In this document: positions 1 through 5,508 of the stretch, in pieces
Layout: each line of letters opens with the position of its first letter
How positions within the stretch are numbered: the stretch's first letter is position 1
Assembly: GCA_964639665.1 (NCBI GenBank)
Contig: CAZXEU010000148.1
Location: 1-6,740 of the forward strand
Direction of reading: 5' to 3'
From: CAZXEU01 sp964639665
Lineage (GTDB): Bacteria; Bacteroidota; Rhodothermia; Rhodothermales; Bin80
DNA length: 6,740 nt
Translations under genes and position numbers: made by a program
The notes under the pieces: generated by a model
Told to the model about the DNA's origin: nothing
What the model saw: the letters and a program-made list of their open reading frames with translations, nothing else
Databases searched by the model: none

Positions 1-37
1 GCGTAGAAGCAGGACCTGCGCATCCTTTACCATCTCG

Positions 38-78
38 CTTGTGGACTGACCGAACAGACCGGCCGGTCCACTCACAAG
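38..78. repeat. Interrupted inverted repeat with a 12-bp palindromic core
   Basis: The outer arms are cttgtg (38-43) and cacaag (73-78). Inside them gaccg (48-52) can pair with cggtc (64-68). A perfect 12-bp palindrome, gaccggccggtc, occupies 57-68 and competes with the inner pairing. No T-run follows on either strand, so a standard intrinsic terminator is not supported. The structure lies just left of the tandem motif at 93-153 and could belong to the same element edge, or could be the structured 3' end of a gene lying to the left. The sequence shows only the symmetry; the role is unknown. Confidence 0.4.
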
Positions 79-92
79 ACGACGTCAAGTCC

Positions 93-153
93 CGTTAATT
101 TTAATTGTCGTCGCCGTTAATTCTAAATGTCGTCAATCATCTTTCATTGTCGC
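93..153 (+). repeat. Tandem repeats resembling a Tn7/Mu-type transposon end
   Basis: Unit 1 (93-112) is cgttaattttaattgtcgtc and unit 2 (115-134) is cgttaattctaaatgtcgtc. They match at 18 of 20 positions and repeat with a 22-bp period. A third, degenerate unit ends in cattgtcg at 145-152, 20 bp after the matching part of unit 2. Ordered AT-rich boxes each ending in TGTCGTC are typical of transposase (TnsB/TniA-like) binding sites at element ends. As remembered, the left end of the type V-K CAST from Scytonema has repeats reading very much like TTAATTGTCGTC. By that analogy the element body would lie to the right. No clear TGT tip was found next to unit 1 and no transposase gene is visible, so this may be a remnant. 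The alternative is an operator array for the XRE regulator that starts 80-100 bp downstream. Confidence 0.5.
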
Positions 154-194
154 AAAAACGCCGGTTGAAGACCCTTATCCGGCAGGAACTCAAG

Positions 195-200
195 TAGAAT
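195..200 (+). promoter_or_regulatory. Possible -10 element for the XRE regulator
   Basis: TAGAAT matches the sigma70 -10 consensus at five of six positions and lies 32 nt upstream of the ATG at 233. The same word, as GTAGAATC, forms the -10 of the much better ugpC promoter at 2989-2994. There is no good -35 at 16-18 bp: the nearest TTG word, ttgaag at 165-170, would leave a 24-bp spacer. This is a weak call resting on one hexamer and its position. Confidence 0.25.
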
Positions 201-232
201 CGGGCCTGCCAATCTGAAACAATGTGAGAGCA

Positions 233-646
233 ATGGACGACGAACTCTTTGATGGGCTACTCGACAGCGTTCGAGAGGCTGGAGCTATCCGGCGTGGGGA
301 AAAGCTGCCAAGTCGCCGGTATCGCTATTCAGGCACCATCCTTGTCGAGCTGGAAGAAGCGGGGCAGGTAACTTGGTGCATTGGAGATGCGATCAAGGAT
401 CCCGCATCTCTCGTCGTTAACGGGCAGATAGATCCCAAAGCCCTGCGCAAGGCGCTCCGCCAAAGCCAGGTAGCGATGGCGGCGCTGCTGGGCGTCTCGA
501 TAGGTACGTGGCGAGGTTGGGAGCAGGGCCGCCGGTTGCCGCGCGGTCCAGCACGAATGCTCTTAAAGATTGCGGCACAGAATCCGCAGACGCTGCTGGA
601 CGTCGGCCAAGCATTCGGGTCAACAAAGATGCAATCCGCTGCCTGA
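233..646 (+). CDS. NadS/HigA-like XRE-family HTH regulator (antitoxin type), no toxin partner in view
   Basis: This is a DNA-binding regulator of the type that acts as antitoxin and autorepressor in HigBA/RelE-NadS modules. From the ATG at 233 it is 137 aa. It opens with MDDELFDGLLDSVREAGAIRRGE, the usual N-terminal helix of NadS-like proteins, and closes with a Cro/CI-type helix-turn-helix (about residues 76-105) containing SQVAMAALLGVS and WEQGRRLPRGPA. A GTG at 224 in the same frame would add three residues; the ATG is preferred because family members begin MDDELF. Neither start has a good ribosome binding site. Between the two conserved parts is a segment of about 30 residues (GTILVELEEAGQVTW to LVVNGQ) that I do not expect in a NadS of about 100 aa. 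The toxin gene normally precedes this gene, but here the upstream DNA carries tandem repeats instead. It may be an orphan antitoxin or the regulator of an adjacent mobile element. The fold is clear; the partner and target are not known. Confidence 0.85.
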   Translation: MDDELFDGLLDSVREAGAIRRGEKLPSRRYRYSGTILVELEEAGQVTWCIGDAIKDPASLVVNGQIDPKALRKALRQSQVAMAALLGVSIGTWRGWEQGRRLPRGPARMLLKIAAQNPQTLLDVGQAFGSTKMQSAA

Positions 647-715
647 TAGCCCTTGAGGACGTACTCGTTGCCAGGGGCGCTTTCTACGACTCTCGAACGA
701 CGGGTTCAATTACAT

Positions 716-776
716 GGACTCGTTAAGGGACTCTGCTCATTTGGCTGGTCAAAGTGCTGCAGTTTCTTAACGGTCC
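716..776 (+). other. Long imperfect hairpin between convergent genes
   Basis: On the + strand 721-732 (cgttaagggact) pairs with 761-772 (agtttcttaacg) over 12 consecutive positions, two of them G-U. The inner part continues with C733-G759, G735-C757, C736-G756 and C738-G754, then 740-743 (tttg) with 750-753 (caaa) around a 6-nt loop at 744-749. Outward, gga at 716-718 pairs with tcc at 774-776, with T720-G773 as a wobble and C719 bulged. The element lies 69 nt after the XRE stop and 35 nt before the purC stop. No T-run follows on either strand, so it is not a textbook intrinsic terminator. It could still separate the convergent transcripts, stabilise a 3' end, or be a small mobile or structured DNA element. 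The G-U pairs favour a + strand RNA. Confidence 0.5.
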
Positions 777-811
777 GGGTTGAGGCCGGTATTCGGACTA
801 GTCGGGTTGCG

Positions 812-1780
812 TTACGCAGACTGAAGGTAGCGGCCTATGGACGCCCGGATCCGAGCGGCTGGATCCTGACTGGTATCGGGATCAAACGTGAGACCAGTCA
901 CGGACTCGTACAACTCGACGTAACGCCTCGCTACCGACACCCGGAATGCGTCCGGGAGATCGGGGAGGACTTGCCCATCCTGGCCAGAGTAGTCGGCCGC
1001 CATCAGCCATTCCCGAACAAACTCCTTGGACAGCTGACGCTGAGGTTCGCCTTTTCTAAGCAATTCCTCATACGGCTCCGCATGAAAGTACCTGGAGCTG
1101 TCCGGAGTATGAACCTCGTCAATCAGGACGTAGCTGCCATCCGGTGTTAGGCCGAATTCATACTTGGTGTCGACCAGGATCAACCCTCGATCCCGGGCCA
1201 TGGCCGTGCCCCGCTCGAACAGCTTGAGAGAGGTGTCCTCCAGGTAGTCGAAAGTCTCTTCGTCAATCACCCCCTGCGAGATGGCTGCCTCGCGGCTGAT
1301 GTCCTCGTCGTGTCCTTCCTTGGCCTTGGTAGTGGGTGTCAGGATTGGCTTGGGCAACCGGTCATTCTGGTTCATACCCTCTGGAAGCGCCTTGCCGCAG
1401 ATTTCGCGCTTGCCGCTGCGATATGTCCGCCAGGCGTGGCCCACCAGGTAGCCTCGAACAATGAACTCCAGGTCAGTAGGCTGGCACTGGACGGCCACCG
1501 TTACGTTGGGATCGGGTACAACAACGACGTGATTGGCGATAATGTCGCGCGTGGCATCAAAGAAATAGGCGGCAAGCTGATTCAGGACCTGCCCTTTGAA
1601 CGGGATGGTTTGCCGCAGCACCTGGTCGAAGGCAGAGATCTGGTCCGTGGTAATCAGAATCAGCCGATCGCCCTGGCGGTACGTGTCCCTCACCTTGCCC
1701 TGGTACCGGTTGCCGAATTCTTCGTAGTCCGTTCCCCTAATCGTCCGCTGGAGTTGAGTTTGCAGAATGGAGGTATCCAT
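812..1780 (-). CDS. purC: Phosphoribosylaminoimidazole-succinocarboxamide synthase (SAICAR synthetase)
   Basis: This cytoplasmic enzyme of de novo purine synthesis joins CAIR and aspartate, using ATP, to make SAICAR. The 322-aa product is complete and all family blocks are present: GKVRDTY at 28-34, TDQISAFD at 45-52, VRGYLVGHAW at 108-117, PILTPTTKAKEGHDE at 145-159, ILVDTKYEFG at 201-210, and the signature DEVHTPDSSR at 221-230, followed by a conserved C-terminal SKEFVREWL. It belongs to the long form of roughly 300 residues, not the short form of about 240 residues found in E. coli. Wording such as GKREICGKALPEG recalls Bacteroidota-type enzymes. The ATG at 1778-1780 is preceded by only a weak ggaa. 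The gene starts 11 nt after the LacI-family gene, with no room for a promoter of its own, so it is probably cotranscribed with that regulator. No other pur gene is visible nearby. Confidence 0.97.
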   Translation of the reverse strand: MDTSILQTQLQRTIRGTDYEEFGNRYQGKVRDTYRQGDRLILITTDQISAFDQVLRQTIPFKGQVLNQLAAYFFDATRDIIANHVVVVPDPNVTVAVQCQPTDLEFIVRGYLVGHAWRTYRSGKREICGKALPEGMNQNDRLPKPILTPTTKAKEGHDEDISREAAISQGVIDEETFDYLEDTSLKLFERGTAMARDRGLILVDTKYEFGLTPDGSYVLIDEVHTPDSSRYFHAEPYEELLRKGEPQRQLSKEFVREWLMAADYSGQDGQVLPDLPDAFRVSVARRYVELYESVTGLTFDPDTSQDPAARIRASIGRYLQSA

Positions 1781-1791
1781 GCTATTCCGAT

Positions 1792-2847
1792 TCAGTTAGC
1801 TGGCTGGTTTCGTCGTCGATCGAAGTTACTTGATTCCCGAATCCGCAGCTCGGGAATGACGCGGTGGTCCACACGTTCCTTGGTCCCGAAGTTATCCAGG
1901 CGAAAGAGCAATCGCTCGGCCGCAAGCCTGCCCACACGTTCCATGTCCTGGTCGACGCTGGAGAGGCCCACGTAGTAGCTCGTTTTGATATCGTCGTACC
2001 CCACCAGGGCGATATCGCCGGGCACCGTCAACCCGGACTCGCGAATGGCCTTCCAGGCTCCGATCGCCTGGACGTCGCTGCTGGCAAAGACAGCGGTGGG
2101 CACGGGCCGGAGCTGCAGTAATCGCTGCATGGCCTCGAAGCCGTGTTCCTCACTGAAGCCCCCGTGCTTTTTCGTTGTGCCGCTCTGGATCAGGTCCTCA
2201 TCCGGGACCAGGCCGCCAGCCTTGAGCGCAGTACGAAAGCCCCTGACCCGCTGCAGCTGCAAATAGCTGTCCGTATACGCCCGGATCATGGCGATGCGCT
2301 CGTGACCCATCGCCACCAGGTGGCCAATCGCCGCCTTCGTCCCGGCCGCATTGTCCCAGTAGTAGCAGTCGATCTCCGTGTGGTGGTGGCCCACGAGGAC
2401 TACCGGTGCACGCAATGAGCGGAGCTCCATCGCCAGCTCAACCGTAACCGGAACGCCTGCCAGGAGGAGTCCGTCCACGGCACCTCTCTTGAGGACGCGA
2501 AGAAGGGTCCCAAGCGGATCCCGCGAACCCAGATCGAACAGGAGCAGGTCCAGCTCCCGGTGCAGCAAGGTCGTGCGAACACCCTTCAGGAATTCGTTGT
2601 GAAACGGCGTAGTAAACGTCGGAATCGCGATGGCAATGGACAGGATATGCCGTTGCGCAAGCGCCTTCGCACCGCGGTGCGGGCGATACTCCAGGGCACG
2701 TATGGCTTCCAAGACCCGCATTCGGGTGGTCTTGGCCACGTCCTGCGAATCGTTCAGCACCCTGGACACGGTGGAGATGCCAACCCCGGCGTAGTCCGCC
2801 ACATGGTAGATGGTTACGCGTCCAGCGCGAGATTTCTTGTCTGCCAT
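1792..2847 (-). CDS. LacI/GalR-family transcriptional repressor
   Basis: This is a ligand-controlled DNA-binding repressor of 351 aa, the normal length for the family. The N-terminal HTH covers about residues 12-33 (TIYHVADYAGVGISTVSRVLN) and is followed by the hinge helix YRPHRGAKALA (54-64), whose Leu63 corresponds to the residue that wedges into the operator minor groove. The remainder is a periplasmic-binding-protein-like effector and dimerisation domain, with FHNEFLKGV near the start, HLVAMGHERIAMI in the middle and VGYDD at 282-286. Such domains usually bind a sugar or, in PurR, a purine; the ligand cannot be read from this sequence. Its ATG (2845-2847) has only a weak gga upstream. Purine gene purC follows after 11 nt, and a sugar ABC ATPase gene lies divergently 182 nt away, so both a sugar and a purine role are possible. 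Palindromes in the divergent region are candidate binding sites. Confidence 0.95.
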   Translation of the reverse strand: MADKKSRAGRVTIYHVADYAGVGISTVSRVLNDSQDVAKTTRMRVLEAIRALEYRPHRGAKALAQRHILSIAIAIPTFTTPFHNEFLKGVRTTLLHRELDLLLFDLGSRDPLGTLLRVLKRGAVDGLLLAGVPVTVELAMELRSLRAPVVLVGHHHTEIDCYYWDNAAGTKAAIGHLVAMGHERIAMIRAYTDSYLQLQRVRGFRTALKAGGLVPDEDLIQSGTTKKHGGFSEEHGFEAMQRLLQLRPVPTAVFASSDVQAIGAWKAIRESGLTVPGDIALVGYDDIKTSYYVGLSSVDQDMERVGRLAAERLLFRLDNFGTKERVDHRVIPELRIRESSNFDRRRNQPAN

Positions 2848-2884
2848 TATCCGACGCGATGCCTGGTCACGAAATGACGGGCCG

Positions 2885-2899
2885 GGCGTAAATTACGCC
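2885..2899. promoter_or_regulatory. Perfect 15-bp palindrome, candidate LacI-family operator
   Basis: GGCGTAA and TTACGCC are perfect inverted arms around a single A (2892). The site lies 37 nt upstream of the lacI-family start, in the divergent control region, where a repressor could block its own transcription. Related half-sites occur further right: CGTAAT at 2935-2940 and ATTAC at 2959-2963. Most LacI-family operators have a CG centre and an even length, so the odd centre is a caution. Assignment to this regulator is by position only. Confidence 0.45.
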
Positions 2900-2935
2900 G
2901 TACCGCCTAATGGCATGTTGCAGTACCTTGAATTC

Positions 2936-2963
2936 GTAATGCGCCGCTGGCGATAGCGATTAC
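2936..2963. repeat. Imperfect inverted repeat between lacI-family gene and ugpC
   Basis: gtaat (2936-2940) and attac (2959-2963) are inverted. The pairing continues with gc (2941-2942) against gc (2956-2957) after one bulged base (2958), and gcc (2943-2945) against ggc (2949-2951) lies inside. The left arm shares GTAAT/ATTAC with the palindrome at 2885-2899, so the two may form a pair of binding sites. It ends just upstream of the ugpC -35 element. Confidence 0.3.
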
Positions 2964-2965
2964 TG

Positions 2966-2994
2966 TTGCGCAAATCGCCTGCCTGTAGTAGAAT
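2966..2994 (+). promoter_or_regulatory. Sigma70-type promoter of ugpC with overlapping palindromic operator
   Basis: The -35 is TTGCGC at 2966-2971 and the -10 is TAGAAT at 2989-2994, separated by an ideal 17 bp. The predicted start point is about 3000-3002, giving a leader of roughly 28 nt. The -35 lies inside TTGCGCAA (2966-2973), an 8-bp palindrome with the CG centre common in operators of LacI-family repressors. A repressor bound there would exclude RNA polymerase. The promoter geometry is seen directly; control by the divergent LacI-family protein is inferred. Confidence 0.6.
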
Positions 2995-3029
2995 CCACGC
3001 TTCGCCGCATGTCCAATCCTTGATAGGGT

Positions 3030-4148
3030 ATGGCCCAGGTTGTGTTTGAAAACGTCCGGAAGGTCTTCGACAACGGCCTGGTTGCTGTCAACGACGCCTC
3101 CTTTTCCGTCCAGGACGGGGAGCTCCTCGTGCTGGTCGGGCCATCCGGCTGTGGCAAGAGTACGACGCTGCGCATGCTGGCAGGTCTTGAATCCGTAACG
3201 GAGGGCGTCATCCGCATCGGGGGACGCGTCGTCAACCAGGTGCCGCCAAAGGATCGGGATATTGCCATGGTGTTCCAGAACTATGCTCTCTATCCCCACA
3301 TGACGGTATACGACAATGTGGCGTTCGGACTCAAGCTGCGCAAGTACTCCAAGAAGGACATCGCCGAACGCGTCGCGCAGGCGGCGGATATTCTCGGCAT
3401 CCAGGAAATACTGGATCGCAAACCCAAACAGTTGTCCGGCGGGCAGCAGCAGCGGGTAGCGGTAGGAAGAGCCATAGTTCGAAAGCCCGAGGTCTTTCTT
3501 TTCGACGAACCTCTGTCGAATCTGGACGCCAAGCTGCGTGTGCAAATGAGGACCGAGATCGCAAAGCTGCACCGCAGCCTCGGTGCCACCATGGTCTACG
3601 TGACGCACGACCAGGTCGAAGCCATGACCATGGGAGATCGCATAGTTGTCATGAAGGAGGGGCACATTCAGCAGATCGCCGAGCCTCTTGCCCTCTACAA
3701 CCATCCGGCCAACACCTTCGTCGCGGGATTCATCGGAAGCCCGTCGATGAACCTCGTACGCGGAAGGCTCGTGCAGAACGGACACCTCCGGTTTTCGTCG
3801 TCGTGCGACTCCATTGAGCTGCCGCTGGGTCCTGCGCATGTGAGCAGTCTAGCGGCACATGCCGACAGGAAAGTGGTACTGGGCGTCCGGCCTGAAGACC
3901 TCTATGTAGCCGGAAGCCAGGAGGCTCCGGACTCCACGGAATCGCTGGAGCTGCCGCTGACCGTCGTCGAACCAATGGGCAATGAGATCTTCGCCTATGC
4001 AAGGGCAGGGGAGAACACACTGGTTGCCCGGGTCAAGCCCCAGCCGCTGCCGTATCCCGGCTCGACCATTCGGCTGGCGGTGGATGTAGACAAGGTGCAC
4101 CTGTTTGACGGCGAAACGGAACAGGTCATTGGCTCGGGTGCAAAGTGA
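3030..4148 (+). CDS. ugpC: Sugar ABC transporter ATP-binding protein, MalK/UgpC/MsiK type
   Basis: This is the cytoplasmic ATPase subunit of a CUT1-type carbohydrate importer. The 372-aa product has every nucleotide-binding element: Walker A GPSGCGKST (37-45), Q-loop Gln83 in VFQNYALYPHMTV, signature LSGGQ (135-139), Walker B VFLFDEP (155-161), D-loop SNLD (163-166) and H-loop His193. The C-terminal TOBE regulatory domain follows, with the family blocks NHPANTFVAGFIGSPSMN (224-241) and GVRPEDL (285-291). It is full length with no missing catalytic residue. The ATG has aggg only 1 nt upstream, an unusually close or absent Shine-Dalgarno; the start is fixed by the conserved MAQVVFENV opening. 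No permease or binding-protein gene is adjacent, so this may be a shared ATPase serving several sugar transporters elsewhere, as MsiK does in Streptomyces. UgpC is the usual annotation label and does not prove glycerol-3-phosphate specificity. The gene is divergent from a LacI-family repressor that probably regulates it. Confidence 0.95.
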   Translation: MAQVVFENVRKVFDNGLVAVNDASFSVQDGELLVLVGPSGCGKSTTLRMLAGLESVTEGVIRIGGRVVNQVPPKDRDIAMVFQNYALYPHMTVYDNVAFGLKLRKYSKKDIAERVAQAADILGIQEILDRKPKQLSGGQQQRVAVGRAIVRKPEVFLFDEPLSNLDAKLRVQMRTEIAKLHRSLGATMVYVTHDQVEAMTMGDRIVVMKEGHIQQIAEPLALYNHPANTFVAGFIGSPSMNLVRGRLVQNGHLRFSSSCDSIELPLGPAHVSSLAAHADRKVVLGVRPEDLYVAGSQEAPDSTESLELPLTVVEPMGNEIFAYARAGENTLVARVKPQPLPYPGSTIRLAVDVDKVHLFDGETEQVIGSGAK

Positions 4149-4272
4149 TTTCCTCGTGCTCATGCGCCGGAGCCGGGGCCATTTGCCCGCGGAACCCGCC
4201 CGCAAGTGCCTCGACCCGGAGCCGCGCCTTGCCGGCTTGAAATGCAGTAAGCGGATTCGTTTCAGAAATGCG

Positions 4273-4309
4273 GCCATGGAAGCTGCCTCATGGCTGCAGG
4301 ACCTTTTTT
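4273..4309 (+). terminator. Weak intrinsic terminator candidate downstream of ugpC
   Basis: gccatg (4273-4278) and catggc (4289-4294) form a 6-bp stem with a 10-nt loop. A run of six T begins at 4304. The 9-nt gap between stem and T-run is longer than in a good terminator, and the stem is short, so efficiency is doubtful. It lies about 125 nt after the ugpC stop and is the only hairpin plus T-run found there. Confidence 0.3.
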
Positions 4310-4552
4310 CTCAAAGCGCATTGGGCACATACTACTCGGCCGCGGCCGCCCGTTAGAATAGGCGCCGATTTGCAGTATTTGCAATTCGCCACCCATCCGC
4401 GGAGGCCTGCAGCAAGGCTCGCCATGGTACTATCCCGCATAGCGTCGGGCAGACTCCTGACCGCTCCTGCCTCCGTAAATCGGCTCGGTAGCCTGTGTCA
4501 GGCATCGACGTGCCAATGCAGTTTCCGGGCAATGCCGCAAACAGATGATCAC

Positions 4553-4582
4553 TTGAATGAATCCCGCGACTGATACTGTACT
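4553..4582 (+). promoter_or_regulatory. Weak promoter candidate for the ABC exporter operon
   Basis: TTGAAT (4553-4558) and TGTACT (4577-4582) each match four of six consensus bases and are 18 bp apart. This would give a leader of roughly 95 nt to the ATG at 4685. No better pair was found nearer the gene. The call is tentative. Confidence 0.2.
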
Positions 4583-4684
4583 GGCTCGAGTCCGTCCTGC
4601 GACCGGCCTCGGATTCAGTCGTTATTGCAGGCGAGCCAAGCAGCCGAACCGCTTTGAGCCCAATGCAGACAGGTAATCGAGAAT

Positions 4685-5470
4685 ATGGAGACTGATCAGG
4701 ACGGCCAGCTGGCCGGAACAAACGGTACCCTAGGTCCGCCACACCCGATGCTGGAGGCCAGGGAGCTTTCCAAGCGATATGAGGATGGCCAGCTTGCGCT
4801 GGACAGCCTCTCCCTGGAAGTGTGGTCCGGCCAGATCTACGTCATGCTTGGAGGTAACGGCGCTGGCAAGACCACTGCCATCAACCTGTTCCTGAATTTC
4901 ATCGAGCCAACCGGTGGCGAGGCGCGCGTAGACAATATCGTGACGCACGAATATCCGCTGGAAGCCAAGAAGCGGCTGGCCTACGTGTCAGAAAACGTCA
5001 TGCTGTACCCGAATTTCACGGCGGTACAGAACCTAGACTTCTTTGCACGTCTCGGCACGGACCGGAAATTCACCAGGGACGAGTACCGCGATGTGCTGCG
5101 CCGTGTCGGTCTGCAGGAAGAGGCACACCATCGTCGGCTCAAGGGGTTTTCGAAAGGGATGCGACAAAAGTGTGGCATTGCAATTGCGATCCTCAGGGAT
5201 GCTCCGGCGATTCTGCTGGATGAGCCTACGAGCGGTCTGGATCCGAAGGCAGCCTTTGAATTCATCCATCTCCTCTTGTCACTGCGTGAGGAAGGCAAGG
5301 CAATTCTCATGTCGACGCACGACATCTTTAGAGCCAAGCGCTTGGCGGATCAGGTCGGCATAATCAACGAAGGACGCTTGGTCATGCAGAAGAGCCGTGC
5401 AGAGCTTGTGGACGAAGACCTGGAGAAGTTGTACGTCCAGTACATAACCGGCGAAGCACAGGCTGCCTGA
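4685..5470 (+). CDS. ABC-2 type exporter ATP-binding protein (CcmA/NosF/GldA-like)
   Basis: This ATPase powers a membrane exporter together with the permease encoded just downstream. The 261-aa product has Walker A GGNGAGKTT (56-64), where Gly57 replaces the usual Pro. The Q-loop position is occupied by Glu103 in YVSENVMLYP, a variant common in this subfamily. The signature is FSKGMRQK (155-162), as in CcmA-type exporters, not LSGGQ. Walker B AILLDEP (175-181), D-loop SGLD (183-186) and H-loop His212 follow, so it should be active. The first 21 residues (up to GPPHP) precede the normal domain start MLEARELSKRY. An ATG at 4748 is therefore a credible alternative start, although neither start has a strong ribosome binding site (agg at 4671-4673 is 11 nt before the first). 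The substrate cannot be predicted. Relatives work with NosY/GldF permeases in copper-enzyme maturation or gliding, but many are uncharacterised. Confidence 0.93.
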   Translation: METDQDGQLAGTNGTLGPPHPMLEARELSKRYEDGQLALDSLSLEVWSGQIYVMLGGNGAGKTTAINLFLNFIEPTGGEARVDNIVTHEYPLEAKKRLAYVSENVMLYPNFTAVQNLDFFARLGTDRKFTRDEYRDVLRRVGLQEEAHHRRLKGFSKGMRQKCGIAIAILRDAPAILLDEPTSGLDPKAAFEFIHLLLSLREEGKAILMSTHDIFRAKRLADQVGIINEGRLVMQKSRAELVDEDLEKLYVQYITGEAQAA

Positions 5471-5478
5471 TCCATCCA

Positions 5479-5492
5479 GCGCCGATCGGCGC
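5479..5492. repeat. Perfect 14-bp palindrome between exporter genes
   Basis: GCGCCGATCGGCGC is its own reverse complement. As RNA it gives a 5-bp GC stem around a GAUC tetraloop. It fills much of the 38-nt gap between the ATPase stop and the permease start, without a T-run. It could tune the expression ratio of the two subunits or simply be spacer. Confidence 0.4.
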
Positions 5493-5508
5493 GAAGAGCA
5501 CTAGGCCC

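Larger units (their letters stand above)
4149..4684. other. 536-nt stretch without a recognisable gene
   Basis: No reading frame here resembles a protein; the open frames are short and low in recognisable motifs. I saw a terminator-like hairpin before a T6 run (4273-4309), a GC-rich palindrome cggccgcggccg (4337-4348) followed by an isolated TAGAAT (4354-4359), a small hairpin gcctg/caggc (4491-4503), and a 9-bp direct repeat ccaatgcag (4513-4521 and 4660-4668). No tRNA, tmRNA or RNase P signature was found. It may hold the ugpC 3' end, an unknown small RNA and the promoter of the exporter operon. Confidence 0.6.

Noticed and set aside
702..712. GGTTCAATTAC, similar to a tRNA/tmRNA T-loop
   Set aside because: The flanking bases do not form the T-arm stem, and no acceptor or anticodon arm could be found.
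716..776. Integron attC site, because of the GTTAAG/CTTAAC arms
   Set aside because: An attC has the arms in the opposite order (AAC first, GTT last), and no integrase or cassette series is visible.
653..1150. 165-aa open frame on the + strand across the purC 3' end
   Set aside because: It overlaps conserved purC codons on the other strand and has no recognisable domain; it is a shadow frame.
1310..1975. 221-aa open frame on the + strand opposite purC and the lacI-family gene
   Set aside because: It lies antisense to two well-supported genes across their junction and resembles no protein.
2907..3839. 310-aa open frame on the - strand opposite ugpC
   Set aside because: Long antisense frames are common over GC-rich ABC ATPase genes; ugpC has every conserved motif and this frame has none.
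4584..4594. GCTCGAGTCCG, reminiscent of a tRNA T-loop
   Set aside because: Position 54 is not T and no cloverleaf can be built from the surrounding bases.
4353..4742. 129-aa open frame on the - strand in the gap before the exporter genes
   Set aside because: It has low-complexity composition without domain or ribosome binding site, and it overlaps the exporter ATPase start.
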